From a virus: 31,708 nt of DNA. Shown in pieces: positions 5,364 to 12,641 of this stretch. Made by a program: the position numbers and the translations under genes. Numbering within the stretch: position 1 is the first letter of the stretch; every line of letters starts with the position of its first letter. Below the pieces are notes generated by a model that searched no databases, was not told where the DNA came from, and worked only from the letters and a program-made list of their open reading frames with translations. The stretch spans positions 1-31,708 of the IMG/VR virus record IMGVR_UViG_3300035701_000174. The stretch is one strand, 5' to 3'.

Positions 5364-5599
5364 CGGTATGTCTCTCGAACATCCTCTATTGTCATCTCTT
5401 CGTCTACAAGAGCATGATGTGTTAAGACATCTAATGCCATTTTTACTCTTTGTTGTTGAGTGGGTGGAATTGGATTTAAGAATTCTGGAAGACACATTGC
5501 TCGAAACGGACATCTTGTACACCTCATTGAATCCATACATTTACCATCTAGATTTACTATCTCATCTAAGGTTGATGCATCTTGTTTACTCAGAGCCAT
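5348..5599 (-). CDS. Cysteine-rich small protein, CxxCPF motif
   Basis: An 83-residue minus-strand protein. The cysteines are arranged as G-K-C, five residues, C-T-R-C-P-F-R-A-M-C, which could bind zinc or an iron-sulfur cluster; the C-P-F/L signature recurs in small phage proteins of unknown role. The C-terminal half is helical and acidic (VDEEMTIEDVRETY). It overlaps the upstream gene by 14 bases and the downstream one by 16. The upstream gene carries a related pattern, so the pair probably arose by duplication. Metal binding is inference. Confidence 0.65.
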   Translation of the reverse strand: MALSKQDASTLDEIVNLDGKCMDSMRCTRCPFRAMCLPEFLNPIPPTQQQRVKMALDVLTHHALVDEEMTIEDVRETYRWDKK

Positions 5600-5846
5600 T
5601 TTTATCTCCGATGATCTCTTCTATGGCTTCTGATAGAAGTATGCGTGATGCTATATCAAGATATTTTGCATCGGCTTCTTCTTCTGATAGGTCTTGTACC
5701 CCAAGTGATTCTATACAAGACATATAACTTCCATTTGGCTTTATTTTTAGCATACTGAGTGGACAGATAGCGCATATATTAGGTCTAGCCCAACAACAAC
5801 TGCCGCCTTCTTCAACAATCTTTTTAACAATATCCATTTTATTCAT
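5586..5846 (-). CDS. Cysteine-rich small protein, C-x-x-CPL motif
   Basis: An 86-residue minus-strand protein beginning MNKMDIVKKIVEEGGSCCWA. Its pattern is G-G-S-C-C, then N-I-C-A-I-C-P-L and a later S-C-I-E, followed by an acidic helical end with EEEADAKYLDIASRIL. It resembles the next gene (G-K-C ... C-x-x-C-P-F). A CAGGA ribosome binding site precedes the ATG and a TATAAT box lies at 5873-5868, so this is the first gene of a three-gene minus-strand operon placed between two virion genes of opposite orientation. Cluster or zinc binding is plausible; function unknown. Confidence 0.7.
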   Translation of the reverse strand: MNKMDIVKKIVEEGGSCCWARPNICAICPLSMLKIKPNGSYMSCIESLGVQDLSEEEADAKYLDIASRILLSEAIEEIIGDKNGSE

Positions 5847-5867
5847 TAATATCAGATTCCTGTTAAT

Positions 5868-5873
5868 ATTATA
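5868..5873 (-). promoter_or_regulatory. TATAAT -10 box, minus-strand cysteine-rich operon
   Basis: A perfect TATAAT on the minus strand, 21 bases before the ATG of the 86-residue gene. It leaves a short leader containing CAGGA. It is divergent from the promoter at 5912-5920. Confidence 0.5.
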
Positions 5874-5911
5874 CAGGAGAATAACCTAGATAGTTTTCAT
5901 AATCGTTAGGA

Positions 5912-5929
5912 TGGTATAATAGGTTCACT
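5912..5929 (+). promoter_or_regulatory. Extended -10 promoter close to start codon
   Basis: TGGTATAAT at 5912-5920 is followed by nine bases and ATG 5930. The only purine-rich bases between are AGG, right after the box, so the transcript would have a leader of about 0-3 nt. Confidence 0.5.
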
Positions 5930-6754
5930 ATGTCTATAACTAAACCTAATCAGCCGTATCCATTGCCGCCAGCGACGTCAACAACGTCAACGCCGTCACC
6001 GATGCCGATATATTTACCTGACCCATCTATCAAAGGAGTCAGCTTTGATCAACTATTGAATCAAAGAGGTATTAGAATGTTACATCACAAAGCTATACCT
6101 TGTATGAACGTAGAATCAACTGACTTTCAAGCTCATGTGCCTGACTGTCAATTCTGCGATGACTCAGGAATTATTTATTATGATGTTAGAGAAATTTGGG
6201 GCGTTTTTAGTGGAAACTCAATTGAGAAAACTTTTGAAGCTCATGGAGTTTGGGAAGTTGGAACAGCAGTTGTAACTTTGCCAACTGAGTATGCAGATGG
6301 TACTCAAGCAGATTTCAATACATACGATAAGTTTGAACTTCCCGATTTCACAGTTCGGCTTTGGGAACTTAAGGGATATGAACCACGTGCTGGCAATAAA
6401 CAAGAACTTAGATATCCTATAGAGAAAATAGAATATGCATCATCTATTACAGATGGAGTTCAAAAGTTCTATACGCTTGGTGTAGATTTCAATATTGGTC
6501 CCGATGGTGAAATAGTATGGATAGCAGGCAAAGAACCTGCATATAATGTTGATAAAGAGCGTGGAGAAGTTGTAGGTTGGGCTTATTTTGCTAAACCAGT
6601 ATATGTTGTAATACAGTCACTTCGTGAACTAAGAATAACACAAGAGTTGATAAATGGTACAAAACAAGCACGAAGACTGCCACAGCAGATACTAGTAAAA
6701 CGTGACTTTATGATGGGTGCTGGCGAGAAAATAGAGAATCCAGTTGTCCCTTAA
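5930..6754 (+). CDS. Virion structural protein, possible neck or connector, zinc-like motif
   Basis: A 274-residue protein. The N-terminal 30 residues are a Pro/Thr/Ser linker. Residues 44-80 hold N-Q-R-G-I-R-M-L-H-H-K-A-I-P-C, H69 and C73-Q-F-C76, a C/H/CxxC arrangement that looks like a structural metal site. From residue 85 on the protein is beta-rich (IWGVFSGN, GTAVVTLPTEYADG, FTVRLWELKGYEPR) and ends in a helical stretch (SLRELRITQELINGTKQARR). It lies at the head of the connector region before the sheath, so a neck or head-tail joining role is likely; other virion positions are not excluded. The transcript is probably near-leaderless. The family assignment is inference. Confidence 0.6.
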   Translation: MSITKPNQPYPLPPATSTTSTPSPMPIYLPDPSIKGVSFDQLLNQRGIRMLHHKAIPCMNVESTDFQAHVPDCQFCDDSGIIYYDVREIWGVFSGNSIEKTFEAHGVWEVGTAVVTLPTEYADGTQADFNTYDKFELPDFTVRLWELKGYEPRAGNKQELRYPIEKIEYASSITDGVQKFYTLGVDFNIGPDGEIVWIAGKEPAYNVDKERGEVVGWAYFAKPVYVVIQSLRELRITQELINGTKQARRLPQQILVKRDFMMGAGEKIENPVVP

Positions 6755-6773
6755 GTTAAGCTTAAATATGAGT

Positions 6774-6779
6774 TATAAT
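6774..6779 (+). promoter_or_regulatory. TATAAT -10 box before HNH gene
   Basis: TATAAT ends 28 bases before GTG 6808. A TTAAGTTAAG tract lies just upstream at 6751-6760, at the stop codon of the preceding gene; similar tracts occur near several other promoters of the window. Confidence 0.45.
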
Positions 6780-6807
6780 GATGTATCTAGTTTAAACAGG
6801 AGTCTAC

Positions 6808-7158
6808 GTGTTGCATTTAGATCAATTCAAGCATATTGAGGTAAGTTTGCACGGAAAGATCCGTAAAAACAAACTATATTTTTGCTCTTGTGATCGTTGC
6901 GGCGCAAATAAAGGGTATAAACCTAAGTCGTATAAAGCTCAATTGTGTAATAGATGCGCTCAATCTAATTTTGAACCATGGATGAATTGGGATAATTATG
7001 GTAAATGGGAAATTGATCACATAATTCCTGACAGTTCTTTTAATTATTCTTCAGTTTATGATGATGCTTTTAAAAAGAGTTGGACATTAGAAAATTTACA
7101 ACCACTTGAAAAGTCTGCTAATGCTAGTAAGGGAGCAAAAATATGCCTCAAAGCGTAA
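6808..7158 (+). CDS. HNH endonuclease
   Basis: A 116-residue protein starting at GTG, with CAGGAG a few bases upstream. Cysteines C26, C28, C31, C47 and C50 form a zinc-ribbon-like site. The catalytic region follows: W-E-I-D70-H71-I-I-P, then L-E-N96-L-Q-P-L and N105-A-S-K-G. This fits the small single-domain HNH nucleases of phages (beta-beta-alpha metal fold), which cut DNA and are often mobile or linked to packaging. It lies alone among virion genes and its last 16 bases overlap the start of the Nudix-containing gene, typical of a free-standing homing nuclease or a gene retained after invasion. Enzyme class is well supported; the biological role is open. Confidence 0.8.
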   Translation: MLHLDQFKHIEVSLHGKIRKNKLYFCSCDRCGANKGYKPKSYKAQLCNRCAQSNFEPWMNWDNYGKWEIDHIIPDSSFNYSSVYDDAFKKSWTLENLQPLEKSANASKGAKICLKA

Positions 7159-8684
7159 GCAGAAAGCAATTTAGAATGATGCAGGCAATATTACACGGAA
7201 AAGCTGATCCATCTAAATCTGGTGGTCGTGGCACTCCGCCTAAATCTATTGCAGCTAAATACTCAGCCCCTAGTAAAGACGCTCCAGAAAATCACGGCGA
7301 AAATCGTGGTGGTACATGGGGTGAAAAACACCATGCCAAAGCTAAAGATAAAGTTAAAGAAGATAGAGCAAAACGCAAGAAACATAAGAAATCAAAAAAA
7401 GAACTTAAGAAGTCTTTTGAGGATTTTTATAAGGGTCATGCGGCAGCTGCTATAGTAATGGATGATAACAATAGAATCCTATTAGGACGTCATAGTTCTG
7501 GTGGATTAGCTTTTGCTGGTGGTCATTGCGATGACGCTGATGGAAGTAAAGATATCACTGCATTAAGAGAACTTAAAGAAGAGTTTGGAATTACCGGAAA
7601 GAATCCTCAAAAGATCTGGTCTGGTAAATTAAACGGCAATGAGTGTGATGTATTTTTAGTTGAATCATTCACTGGTGAACCTAAATCAACAGATGAAATT
7701 AAGAGTCCTCGTTGGGTTGAACCTAGTGATATTCCCTGGGACAAGTTGCGTGACTGCTGTGTTGAACCATTAGAATCTCTAATTAGGGAGAAGATGGGTA
7801 AATCACTTGCTGGCATGCTTGCTATTGAAAAATTAGAGAAAAATATCGTACGTCAGAAAGCAGATGCAGTACTAGAAGTCACACATGGTGATGCACTTCG
7901 TATAGTTGGCAACGGTCTCTTCCGCAAGATACGTGAAGTTGTTAAAGAGATGCAGGATGAAGATTTTAGGGATTTCGATATAGATACTCACAAGATTAGT
8001 ATTCGCAAACATATGAGCGATATTTATTCTGGTCGTGTAACTGATGGACATAAAGTAGTTTATCAGTGGACCAATAAATCACTACCTGAACTAACTGTCG
8101 CTCTCATGAGTGTATTTGAGTGGTACCTACCAGAAGATGAAAAAGATCTAGAACTACTAGACGACAATGCTTTACCTGATGACGCTGTTCACGGCGGCAT
8201 GCAGAACTTAATTGATAATTATAAAAAACACAATATTGCCAATATATATGAAGAGATGGAGACCATTCGAGAACAGATACGAAATGGTATGGCAGTAGAT
8301 CTTCAGCAAGTTGAAGCTCGCATAATGACTCTTTTTGATAAATTAGAAGATGTTGTTCATAACTTAACAGAGAAACATAATCACCTTGCTGGTATGGCTG
8401 GTTCAGAAATTGACGAACTAGAAAGAAAGTTAAAAGAATTACAGAATAAAATTGAAGAAATGGGTAATAGACCTGAGACCGTAGAAGCATTTTCTGTACA
8501 TAGAAAAGATCCTGTACAGATACATGATAATAACTATCCCTATCTACCACGCCCTGAAGTAGAAATATCTCCCAACGGGAAGATTAAAATAACATTTAAT
8601 TCTGGTTGGACAAATTTAGAAAAAGAGAATTTTTTACAGGATTTACGAGCTAAAGTAATAAAGCGCGGTAAGTCAGATGATTAA
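7143..8684 (+). CDS. Virion-type protein with embedded Nudix domain
   Basis: A 513-residue protein with four parts. Residues 1-90 are basic and disordered-looking (SRKQFRMMQAILHGK, GGTWGEKHHAK, KKHKKSKKELKK), a type of N-terminus I associate with prohead or connector proteins of large phages. Residues about 98-215 form a Nudix domain: AAAAIVMDDNNRILLGRH, AGGH and R142-E-L-K-E-E-F-G-I. The second half of the Nudix box is intact, but the usual Glu in the G-x5-E part is replaced around D-G-S, so activity may be altered. Residues 240-350 are an unrecognised alpha/beta region; 375-465 look like a coiled coil (Glu/Lys/Leu heptads), followed by a beta-like tail. It overlaps the HNH gene by 16 bases and the next gene by 8. 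Possible hydrolysis of a nucleoside-diphosphate-linked substrate; a structural role is equally likely. Confidence 0.7.
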   Translation: MPQSVSRKQFRMMQAILHGKADPSKSGGRGTPPKSIAAKYSAPSKDAPENHGENRGGTWGEKHHAKAKDKVKEDRAKRKKHKKSKKELKKSFEDFYKGHAAAAIVMDDNNRILLGRHSSGGLAFAGGHCDDADGSKDITALRELKEEFGITGKNPQKIWSGKLNGNECDVFLVESFTGEPKSTDEIKSPRWVEPSDIPWDKLRDCCVEPLESLIREKMGKSLAGMLAIEKLEKNIVRQKADAVLEVTHGDALRIVGNGLFRKIREVVKEMQDEDFRDFDIDTHKISIRKHMSDIYSGRVTDGHKVVYQWTNKSLPELTVALMSVFEWYLPEDEKDLELLDDNALPDDAVHGGMQNLIDNYKKHNIANIYEEMETIREQIRNGMAVDLQQVEARIMTLFDKLEDVVHNLTEKHNHLAGMAGSEIDELERKLKELQNKIEEMGNRPETVEAFSVHRKDPVQIHDNNYPYLPRPEVEISPNGKIKITFNSGWTNLEKENFLQDLRAKVIKRGKSDD

Positions 8685-9324
8685 TATATTCTTAGAAGTT
8701 GAAAGACTAAAACATACACTGCGTAATAAGGGACTAGATGAGTCTTTAGTAGAAGCTCTAGCTGCCAAGGCAGAGCAAGAGATTGCTTTCTCTCTAAGAG
8801 AAAGATTAGACTCTGCTATGGATATGGCTATTCAATCTGGTGTTGAGAAAGATTCAGCTGATTTTATCAATGCACTTCGTCCTAGACCTGATGCATTCAT
8901 ATTAGAGACAGAGTCTGGTAACACTGACTTCAGTGAACCTCCATATCCTAATCTAGATAATTTATTGTCTGGCGCAAAGCCTATGAAAGATGGAAGCGGT
9001 GTTTATAAAGTTATACCAGTAGGTGAACCAAGTAAGAAACCTAAACCACCTATTCATACAAATATCTTTGATGCTCAAAAAGCAATCTCTGCAGAGAGAT
9101 ATGCCGCTTCATTATCTCAATATAACAAGATGGCTCCAAAAAACTCTAAAGCTAAGACTAAATTTAGAACAGCAACAAGTAAACAAAGTCGCAGTGATCA
9201 GTGGGTTCTTCCAGCAAAAGAGAAAAACTTTACAGAAGACTTGATAGAAATAAATACTATGCTTCAAAGTTCACATGATGATGTAGTGCTAGACGTAATA
9301 CGTAGTTATGAGGAGGGATTCTAA
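8677..9324 (+). CDS. Hypothetical virion or connector protein, 215 aa
   Basis: A 215-residue frame, overlapping the Nudix-containing gene by eight bases and the next gene by one (TAATG). The N-terminus is helical (LEVERLKHTLRNKG, ESLVEALAAKAEQEI), the middle is Pro/Lys-rich and flexible (PVGEPSKKPKPPIH), and the C-terminus contains FRTATSKQSRSDQWVLPA followed by an acidic helix. No enzymatic motif is visible. Its place between connector-type genes and the sheath, and the tight coupling with 9324-10067, suggest a head-tail joining or tail-completion partner. I do not recognise the family with certainty. Confidence 0.55.
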   Translation: MINIFLEVERLKHTLRNKGLDESLVEALAAKAEQEIAFSLRERLDSAMDMAIQSGVEKDSADFINALRPRPDAFILETESGNTDFSEPPYPNLDNLLSGAKPMKDGSGVYKVIPVGEPSKKPKPPIHTNIFDAQKAISAERYAASLSQYNKMAPKNSKAKTKFRTATSKQSRSDQWVLPAKEKNFTEDLIEINTMLQSSHDDVVLDVIRSYEEGF

Positions 9325-10067
9325 TGAGTTGGGTCCTTCCTGAAATTGTAGTTCAAAAAGTTATTGACTATGGCATAAAACAACTACGAGCAAATAAAGC
9401 TGAGTTTTATGATTTATTTTGTCAGTATACTCAAGATGAACTAACAAATGACTATGGTGATAAATACTTAGATGAAGTGTGGAACTGGTTTTCAACCACC
9501 AAAATTCCTGTAGTTAAAGCTTGGGCTTTTAACGCCCAAAAGATACCATCTATTAGTGTACACTTAGCTAATGAGACAGAGGATGAGTCAAAAGCCGCAT
9601 TAAATGATCTAGCTGGCTCATTTGATGATCTTGGTGAAACTGGAACCGGTGTCTTCACTGTTATGGTCGACATTGGCATTCATGCTAATAGAGCTGGTGA
9701 CCATGTACTATGGTTATATTACATAGTCTCTTATGTTCTATTCAAGCATAAGTTAATGGCCCATAGATTAGGACTTAAGTTACATACATTTAGTGCCTCA
9801 GACTACAATAAAGAGGCAGGAAAGATGGGAGAGAATATCTGGACGCGATGGATACGTTTTCGTTGCACCACCCAGAACTTCTGGGATGCCGATAGGTTTG
9901 CAGAGATTGCTGACCTTAACACTGAGCCAAAGGTTGGTTTAGAACCAGCCTCTGATGTATCTGCATCAATGGATGTCAACATAGAAGAAGTTGATACTAC
10001 TGCCAATGATGGTATAAAGGCTAGTAGGGTAGGTGACGATGAAGATGTTGAGGATCTCAACATTTAA
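9324..10067 (+). CDS. Possible tail completion or neck protein
   Basis: A 247-residue frame with a strong ribosome binding site (GAGGAGGG, seven bases before the ATG). The protein starts with a helical segment (IVVQKVIDYGIKQLRANK), then has an alpha/beta core with KIPSISVHLANETEDES, TGVFTVMVDIGIHANRAG and LWLYYIVSYVLFKHK, and ends in an acidic tail (VGDDEDVEDLNI). The pattern of a beta strand reporting I-x-V-x-L followed by a V-D-I-G-I strand and a long helix resembles tail-terminator or neck proteins that process short beta-sandwich modules, but the match is not diagnostic. Position directly upstream of the sheath supports a tail-completion role. Function inferred from context. Confidence 0.55.
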   Translation: MSWVLPEIVVQKVIDYGIKQLRANKAEFYDLFCQYTQDELTNDYGDKYLDEVWNWFSTTKIPVVKAWAFNAQKIPSISVHLANETEDESKAALNDLAGSFDDLGETGTGVFTVMVDIGIHANRAGDHVLWLYYIVSYVLFKHKLMAHRLGLKLHTFSASDYNKEAGKMGENIWTRWIRFRCTTQNFWDADRFAEIADLNTEPKVGLEPASDVSASMDVNIEEVDTTANDGIKASRVGDDEDVEDLNI

Positions 10068-10101
10068 CTAACATATAAGTTAAAGTTAATAGGAGTTATA
10101 G

Positions 10102-10377
10102 ATGAGTGAACAAGAAGATAAATTAGATTCTCAGGATGCAGGCGCTGAGGAAACACTTACTAAAAGTGCACCTAAAAAGATGATCAAAAGTACACCTAAA
10201 AAAGAAGAGTCGACAACTGACTTTGATAGTTGGTATGCTCTACGAAGTAGTAAGATTCCAGCCCATCATCACAAAGAGATCTTAAGGGCTGACTTTAGTG
10301 CCCGTAAGATTAGAGACACTGCTACAATGGAAGAATTCGATAGTGCTTTAAATAAGTATGGCATTAAACTAAACTAG
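10102..10377 (+). CDS. Small acidic-basic hypothetical protein, 91 aa
   Basis: A 91-residue frame with TAGGAG six bases before the ATG. The N-terminal 45 residues are charged and low-complexity, with a near-repeat K-S-A-P-K-K / K-S-T-P-K-K, likely disordered. Residues 46-91 form a probable helical domain (FDSWYALRSSKIPAHHHKEI, FDSALNKYGIKLN) with W and Y spaced as in small helical adaptor proteins. It lies between the connector genes and the sheath, and could be a minor virion or assembly factor. Function unknown. Confidence 0.55.
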   Translation: MSEQEDKLDSQDAGAEETLTKSAPKKMIKSTPKKEESTTDFDSWYALRSSKIPAHHHKEILRADFSARKIRDTATMEEFDSALNKYGIKLN

Positions 10378-10395
10378 ATCCTAACTATACGCTTA

Positions 10396-10404
10396 TGTTA
10401 TAAT
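10396..10404 (+). promoter_or_regulatory. Extended -10 promoter before tail sheath
   Basis: TGTTATAAT at 10396-10404, identical to the promoter before 3763, lies 32 bases upstream of the sheath ATG. A CAGGAG ribosome binding site is located in the leader. A strong separate promoter suits a high-copy structural gene. Confidence 0.55.
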
Positions 10405-10436
10405 TAGGTCATAAGATTTGATTCAGGAGATATAAA

Positions 10437-12236
10437 ATGGCAATAAATGTAAGTTTTAATGGTGCAACGATTTTTAAGCCGGGTGCCTACTCTAAGACGT
10501 CAATCGATCTTGGTGGCGGCTTTCCTCTAAGTCCAACTGGTCTTATTGCACTCTTTGGTGAAGCTGATGCTGGCGAACCTGGAGCTGATGAAACAAATAT
10601 TGCAAACAACGTATTTGGTCCAGATGAACTTCCAGCAATTCGTGCGAAATATCGTAGTGGAAACATTGTTGATGCTTGTAACTTCTTATTTGCTCCTGGA
10701 GCAGATGGTGCAATTCCTGGCGGTGCTCAAGCTGTTTATATTTATAAAACAAATGCATCTATTCGCGCTCAATTAGTACTAGCTGCTTCTTACGGAACAG
10801 TTCGTGCATTAGAGCATGGTGTTGGTGGAAACAGAATTACTGTTAAAATTGTAGGTGCTGGTCTTACACGAACAATTACATTATCTCAAAAAAGAGATAC
10901 ATTGGTTGAAAGTGCAACAGTTGGTGGTAACATAGTAATGACAATTACTCATGCTGGTGCTTCTACTGTAACAATCGACGACACAAAAGTATCCCTGTTT
11001 GATGGTGCAACTACAACTGATCTATTAAAAGCTGGTTACAATAGCGTTGGCGATCTTGCTGCAGATATTGGTCTTCTTAGTGGATGGACTGCAGTGTTAG
11101 GTGCAGGTATCGATTCTCGCTTACCTGTTAGTGTTCTTGATCATGTTACTGCATTGTCAGCGACTGGCGGTGCTGCTGTTAAAATGGATGCATATGAAGT
11201 TCAACAAATGTTTGCACAATCGCAAATTGCATCACTCGTTTCTCCTGCGAATACAGGTCTTCCTGCAGCGTTAGCTGAAACATTTCTTGCTGGTGGAGTT
11301 CTTGGTGCAACATTAACATCAGACATCACTGATGCATTAGCTAAATTTGAAAAAGTACGTGTAAATAGCATTGTCCCTCTCTTCTCTCGTAATGCTACAT
11401 CTGATATTTCTGATAATATGACTGACACTGCTTCTACTTATACTATTGATGGAATTCATCAAGCAGTTAAGACTCACTTAAGTTTAATGTCTACCACTAA
11501 GAAACGTTCTGAGCGACAAGGATATTTATCTGTTAAAGATACATATGCTAACTGTAAAGCAAAAGCAATTGGTATTGCGTTTGCAAGAGCTCAATTGTGT
11601 ATTCAAGATATTAGAAATATTGATGCACAAGGTGTTATCAAGTGGTTTCAACCTTGGGCTGGTTCTGCACTTCTTGCAGGTGCTCGCGGCGGTTCTCCAG
11701 TTGGAAACCCAATGACATTTAAGTACTTTAATATGTCTGGTATTCGTCAAACTGCACAATCTATGTCAACTGCTGAACAAGATATCGTTATTGACTTTGA
11801 TCCAGATACACAATTCGACAATGGTATCCAAGCAGGTATCAGCTTTTGGGAAGCTCCTCAAAGTGGCGGTTTCCGTCTAGTTGTTGATAATACAACTTAT
11901 GGAAAAGATGGCAACTGGGTTTACAATCGCGGTCATGTTATGTATGCAGCCGATGTATTAGCTTATGACTTCCGCACTCAATTAGAGAATATCTATATTG
12001 GATTGAAGAATACTGTTTCTGCTGCTGAGATTAAATCAACTTGCGAAGCTATCTTGTCTACTTATTTGGCACAAGGAATTACTGTTAGTACTTCTGATGC
12101 GAAGAACGGTTTTAAACAACTAGTTGTTCAAATCAATGGGAACACTGTAAACGTTTCTGTTGTAGTTAAGTTAGTAGAAGGTATCGACTTCATCTTGGCT
12201 GATATCACTCTACAAAGAGCTACAGCTACAGCGTAA
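10437..12236 (+). CDS. Contractile tail sheath protein
   Basis: A 599-residue protein, in the usual size range of myovirus sheaths. The N-terminus (VSFNGATIFKPGAYSKT, then GLIALFGEADAGEPG) is the hallmark strand-exchange arm and first domain of sheath subunits. The middle is an inserted beta-rich domain (GGNIVMTITHAGASTVTI). The C-terminal third contains the conserved assembly domain: G-F-R-L-V-V-D-N-T-T-Y, V-M-Y-A-A-D-V-L-A-Y-D-F-R, and a final V-K-L-V-E-G-I-D-F-I-L-A-D-I-T-L strand. The subunits form the outer tube that contracts to drive the inner tube through the host envelope. It has its own promoter and a downstream terminator, fitting high expression. The best-supported assignment in the window. 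Confidence 0.93.
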   Translation: MAINVSFNGATIFKPGAYSKTSIDLGGGFPLSPTGLIALFGEADAGEPGADETNIANNVFGPDELPAIRAKYRSGNIVDACNFLFAPGADGAIPGGAQAVYIYKTNASIRAQLVLAASYGTVRALEHGVGGNRITVKIVGAGLTRTITLSQKRDTLVESATVGGNIVMTITHAGASTVTIDDTKVSLFDGATTTDLLKAGYNSVGDLAADIGLLSGWTAVLGAGIDSRLPVSVLDHVTALSATGGAAVKMDAYEVQQMFAQSQIASLVSPANTGLPAALAETFLAGGVLGATLTSDITDALAKFEKVRVNSIVPLFSRNATSDISDNMTDTASTYTIDGIHQAVKTHLSLMSTTKKRSERQGYLSVKDTYANCKAKAIGIAFARAQLCIQDIRNIDAQGVIKWFQPWAGSALLAGARGGSPVGNPMTFKYFNMSGIRQTAQSMSTAEQDIVIDFDPDTQFDNGIQAGISFWEAPQSGGFRLVVDNTTYGKDGNWVYNRGHVMYAADVLAYDFRTQLENIYIGLKNTVSAAEIKSTCEAILSTYLAQGITVSTSDAKNGFKQLVVQINGNTVNVSVVVKLVEGIDFILADITLQRATATA

Positions 12237-12247
12237 TAATAAAATAT

Positions 12248-12273
12248 AAAAGGGATCATACGGTCCCTTTTTT
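12248..12273 (+). terminator. Rho-independent terminator after tail sheath
   Basis: GGGATC, ATAC loop, GGTCCC (one T-G wobble) flanked by AAAA and TTTTTT. The stem is about ten pairs counting the A/T flank. It lies 11 bases after the sheath stop codon. Confidence 0.8.
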
Positions 12274-12291
12274 AAATAATTAGGTAGGAAC

Positions 12292-12480
12292 ATGAGCATA
12301 GAGAATAAACTGATTAAACTTATTGAAGAGCTTCAAAAAGCCAAAAAAGCTGCACTTCCTCCGCCCCCACCCCCAGAAGATCATCCGCCTAAACTATCTG
12401 AAAAAGAAGCTATGCGTATGGTTAAAAAAGAAATGTGTAAGCTTGACGCTAATGGTCAGTGGAAATTAGATAATAAATAA
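12292..12480 (+). CDS. Small proline-tract protein, 62 aa
   Basis: A 62-residue frame with TAGGTAGGA before the ATG. Residues 1-20 are a Lys/Glu-rich helix (IENKLIKLIEELQKAKK); residues 22-32 contain six consecutive prolines and further P residues (LPPPPPPEDHPP); the rest is a short charged helix (KLSEKEAMRMVKKEM). The stop codon lies eight bases before a set of potentially competing hairpins in front of the tail tube gene, so it may also act as a leader ORF. A poly-proline run would stall ribosomes lacking EF-P. Could be a small assembly factor between sheath and tube; no family recognised. Confidence 0.6.
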   Translation: MSIENKLIKLIEELQKAKKAALPPPPPPEDHPPKLSEKEAMRMVKKEMCKLDANGQWKLDNK

Positions 12481-12488
12481 ATTACCCC

Positions 12489-12541
12489 CTCAGGTGCTTA
12501 GGCTACTGAGTGCAAAGACTACCCAAAAGGTAGCCTTTTGC
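12489..12541 (+). terminator. Terminator with alternative pairing, attenuator-like
   Basis: CTACC (12519-12523) pairs with GGTAG (12529-12533) around CAAAA; outer GCAAA/TTTGC extends the stem, giving a terminator-like hairpin at 12512-12541. An upstream hairpin CTCAG (12489-12493)/CTGAG (12506-12510) also exists. AGGCTAC (12500-12506) is perfectly complementary to GTAGCCT (12530-12536), so a mutually exclusive fold that breaks the terminator is possible. Confidence 0.5.
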
Positions 12542-12556
12542 TTTAACCTAATATAG

Positions 12557-12564
12557 TGTATAGT
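12557..12564 (+). promoter_or_regulatory. Weak promoter candidate before tail tube
   Basis: TGTATAGT, overlapping a perfect ten-base palindrome ATAGTACTAT (12560-12569). It lies 77 bases upstream of the tail tube ATG. The match to TATAAT is imperfect; readthrough from the sheath promoter is an alternative source of transcript. Confidence 0.3.
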
Positions 12565-12641
12565 ACTATTATGAGTTACATAGTGTAATTCATAAAAAAA
12601 CGAATGGTAATGGTCAGCCGCAAGACCAAAAAGGAAGATTT

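Noticed and set aside
5364-5540. N-terminal extension of the 42-residue minus-strand gene
   Set aside because: The extension is antisense-free but overlaps the cysteine-rich gene in another frame and is Ser/Arg-rich, typical of a shadow reading.
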